Assembly: GCA_902795985.1 (NCBI GenBank)
Contig: CADBNG010000232.1
Span: forward strand, 1-5,385
Length of the DNA stretch: 5,385 bases
DNA from: an uncultured Lachnospiraceae bacterium
Lineage (GTDB): Bacteria; Bacillota_A; Clostridia; Lachnospirales; Lachnospiraceae
Direction: 5' to 3'
In this document: one piece after another, positions 5,194-5,385 of the stretch
Numbering within the stretch: the stretch's first letter is position 1
Layout: each line of letters opens with the position of its first letter
Program-made: the position numbers and the translations under genes
The notes under the pieces: model-generated
The model's input: the letters and a program-made list of their open reading frames with translations, nothing else
What the model was told of the DNA's origin: nothing
Database searches by the model: none

Positions 5194-5385
5194 TTTCTCT
5201 GAGTTTTTCAATCCGCTTTTGACCTGAATCTATTAATTATCGTTTTCAAGTCAAACCATCCCGAGGATTTTTCAATAACCTTTTGACCTGAATCGATAAA
5301 TCTTCGTTTTCAGGTCAAATCTTCCCGGGAATTCTCCCATCTTCTTTTGACCTGAATCGACGAATCTTCGTTTTCAGGTCAAATC
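5194..5385. repeat. Array of 42-bp palindromic elements on an exact 64-bp period
   Basis: Three 42-bp copies lie at 5216-5257, 5280-5321 and 5344-5385, each preceded by 22 bp, so starts are exactly 64 bp apart. Copies 2 and 3 differ at two positions, both in the loop; copy 1 differs from copy 2 at six. Each copy has arms TTTGACCTGAA and TTCAGGTCAAA, an 11-bp perfect inverted repeat around a 16-nt loop (one arm mismatch in copy 1). The 22-bp intervals (5194-5215, 5258-5279, 5322-5343) are degenerate relatives of one another, so they are part of the repeat unit and not unique spacers. There is no open frame; 64 is not a multiple of three. The window ends at the last base of copy 3, so the array may continue. 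Confidence 0.9.

Noticed and set aside
5216..5385. CRISPR array
   Set aside because: The 22-bp intervals resemble each other and are too short, the 42-bp repeats are long and strongly palindromic, and no cas gene is present.

Overview
The window looks like chromosomal DNA of a bacterium, most likely an anaerobic Bacillota of the Clostridia type. Every gene has a strong AGGAGG-like ribosome binding site, base composition is near 50% GC, spacing is compact, and the gene families are of kinds common in gut and rumen Clostridia. No marker fixes the genus. There are no rRNA, tRNA, transposase, phage or CRISPR features.

Left block (1-2440, all on the minus strand). In transcription order it holds a small membrane protein with a C-terminal zinc ribbon (DUF4282-like), a class I SAM-dependent methyltransferase, an OmpR-family response regulator, and the first 23 codons of what is almost certainly its partner sensor histidine kinase, cut by the window edge. 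The regulator and kinase are 2 bp apart and clearly co-transcribed. The methyltransferase lies 86 bp upstream of the regulator, and the zinc-ribbon gene 157 bp upstream of the methyltransferase; whether these four form one transcript is uncertain. A good sigma70-type promoter (2523-2551), carrying a small palindrome between its boxes, precedes the zinc-ribbon gene.

Middle (2441-3494). A 363-bp divergent intergenic region separates the zinc-ribbon gene from a plus-strand gene for a 167-residue exported, cysteine-containing protein of unknown function. Downstream is a repeat-rich convergent intergenic region. It contains a perfect 11-bp hairpin whose 3' arm is duplicated, an 87-bp-offset repeat, and a strong two-way terminator.

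Right block (3495-5385). A minus-strand gene encodes a 446-residue Na+-dependent amino acid transporter of the NSS/SNF (LeuT/MhsT-like) family with a clear promoter. Behind that promoter lies about 470 bp of non-coding DNA with two unrelated repeat families: three tandem 45-46 bp units (4938-5073), then three 42-bp palindromic elements on an exact 64-bp period (5216-5385) running to the window end.

The genes are individually of known types. The two-component system could respond to envelope or nutrient signals, but nothing here identifies its stimulus or targets. The least explained material is non-coding: the phased palindrome array, the tandem 45-mers and the duplicated hairpin arm.
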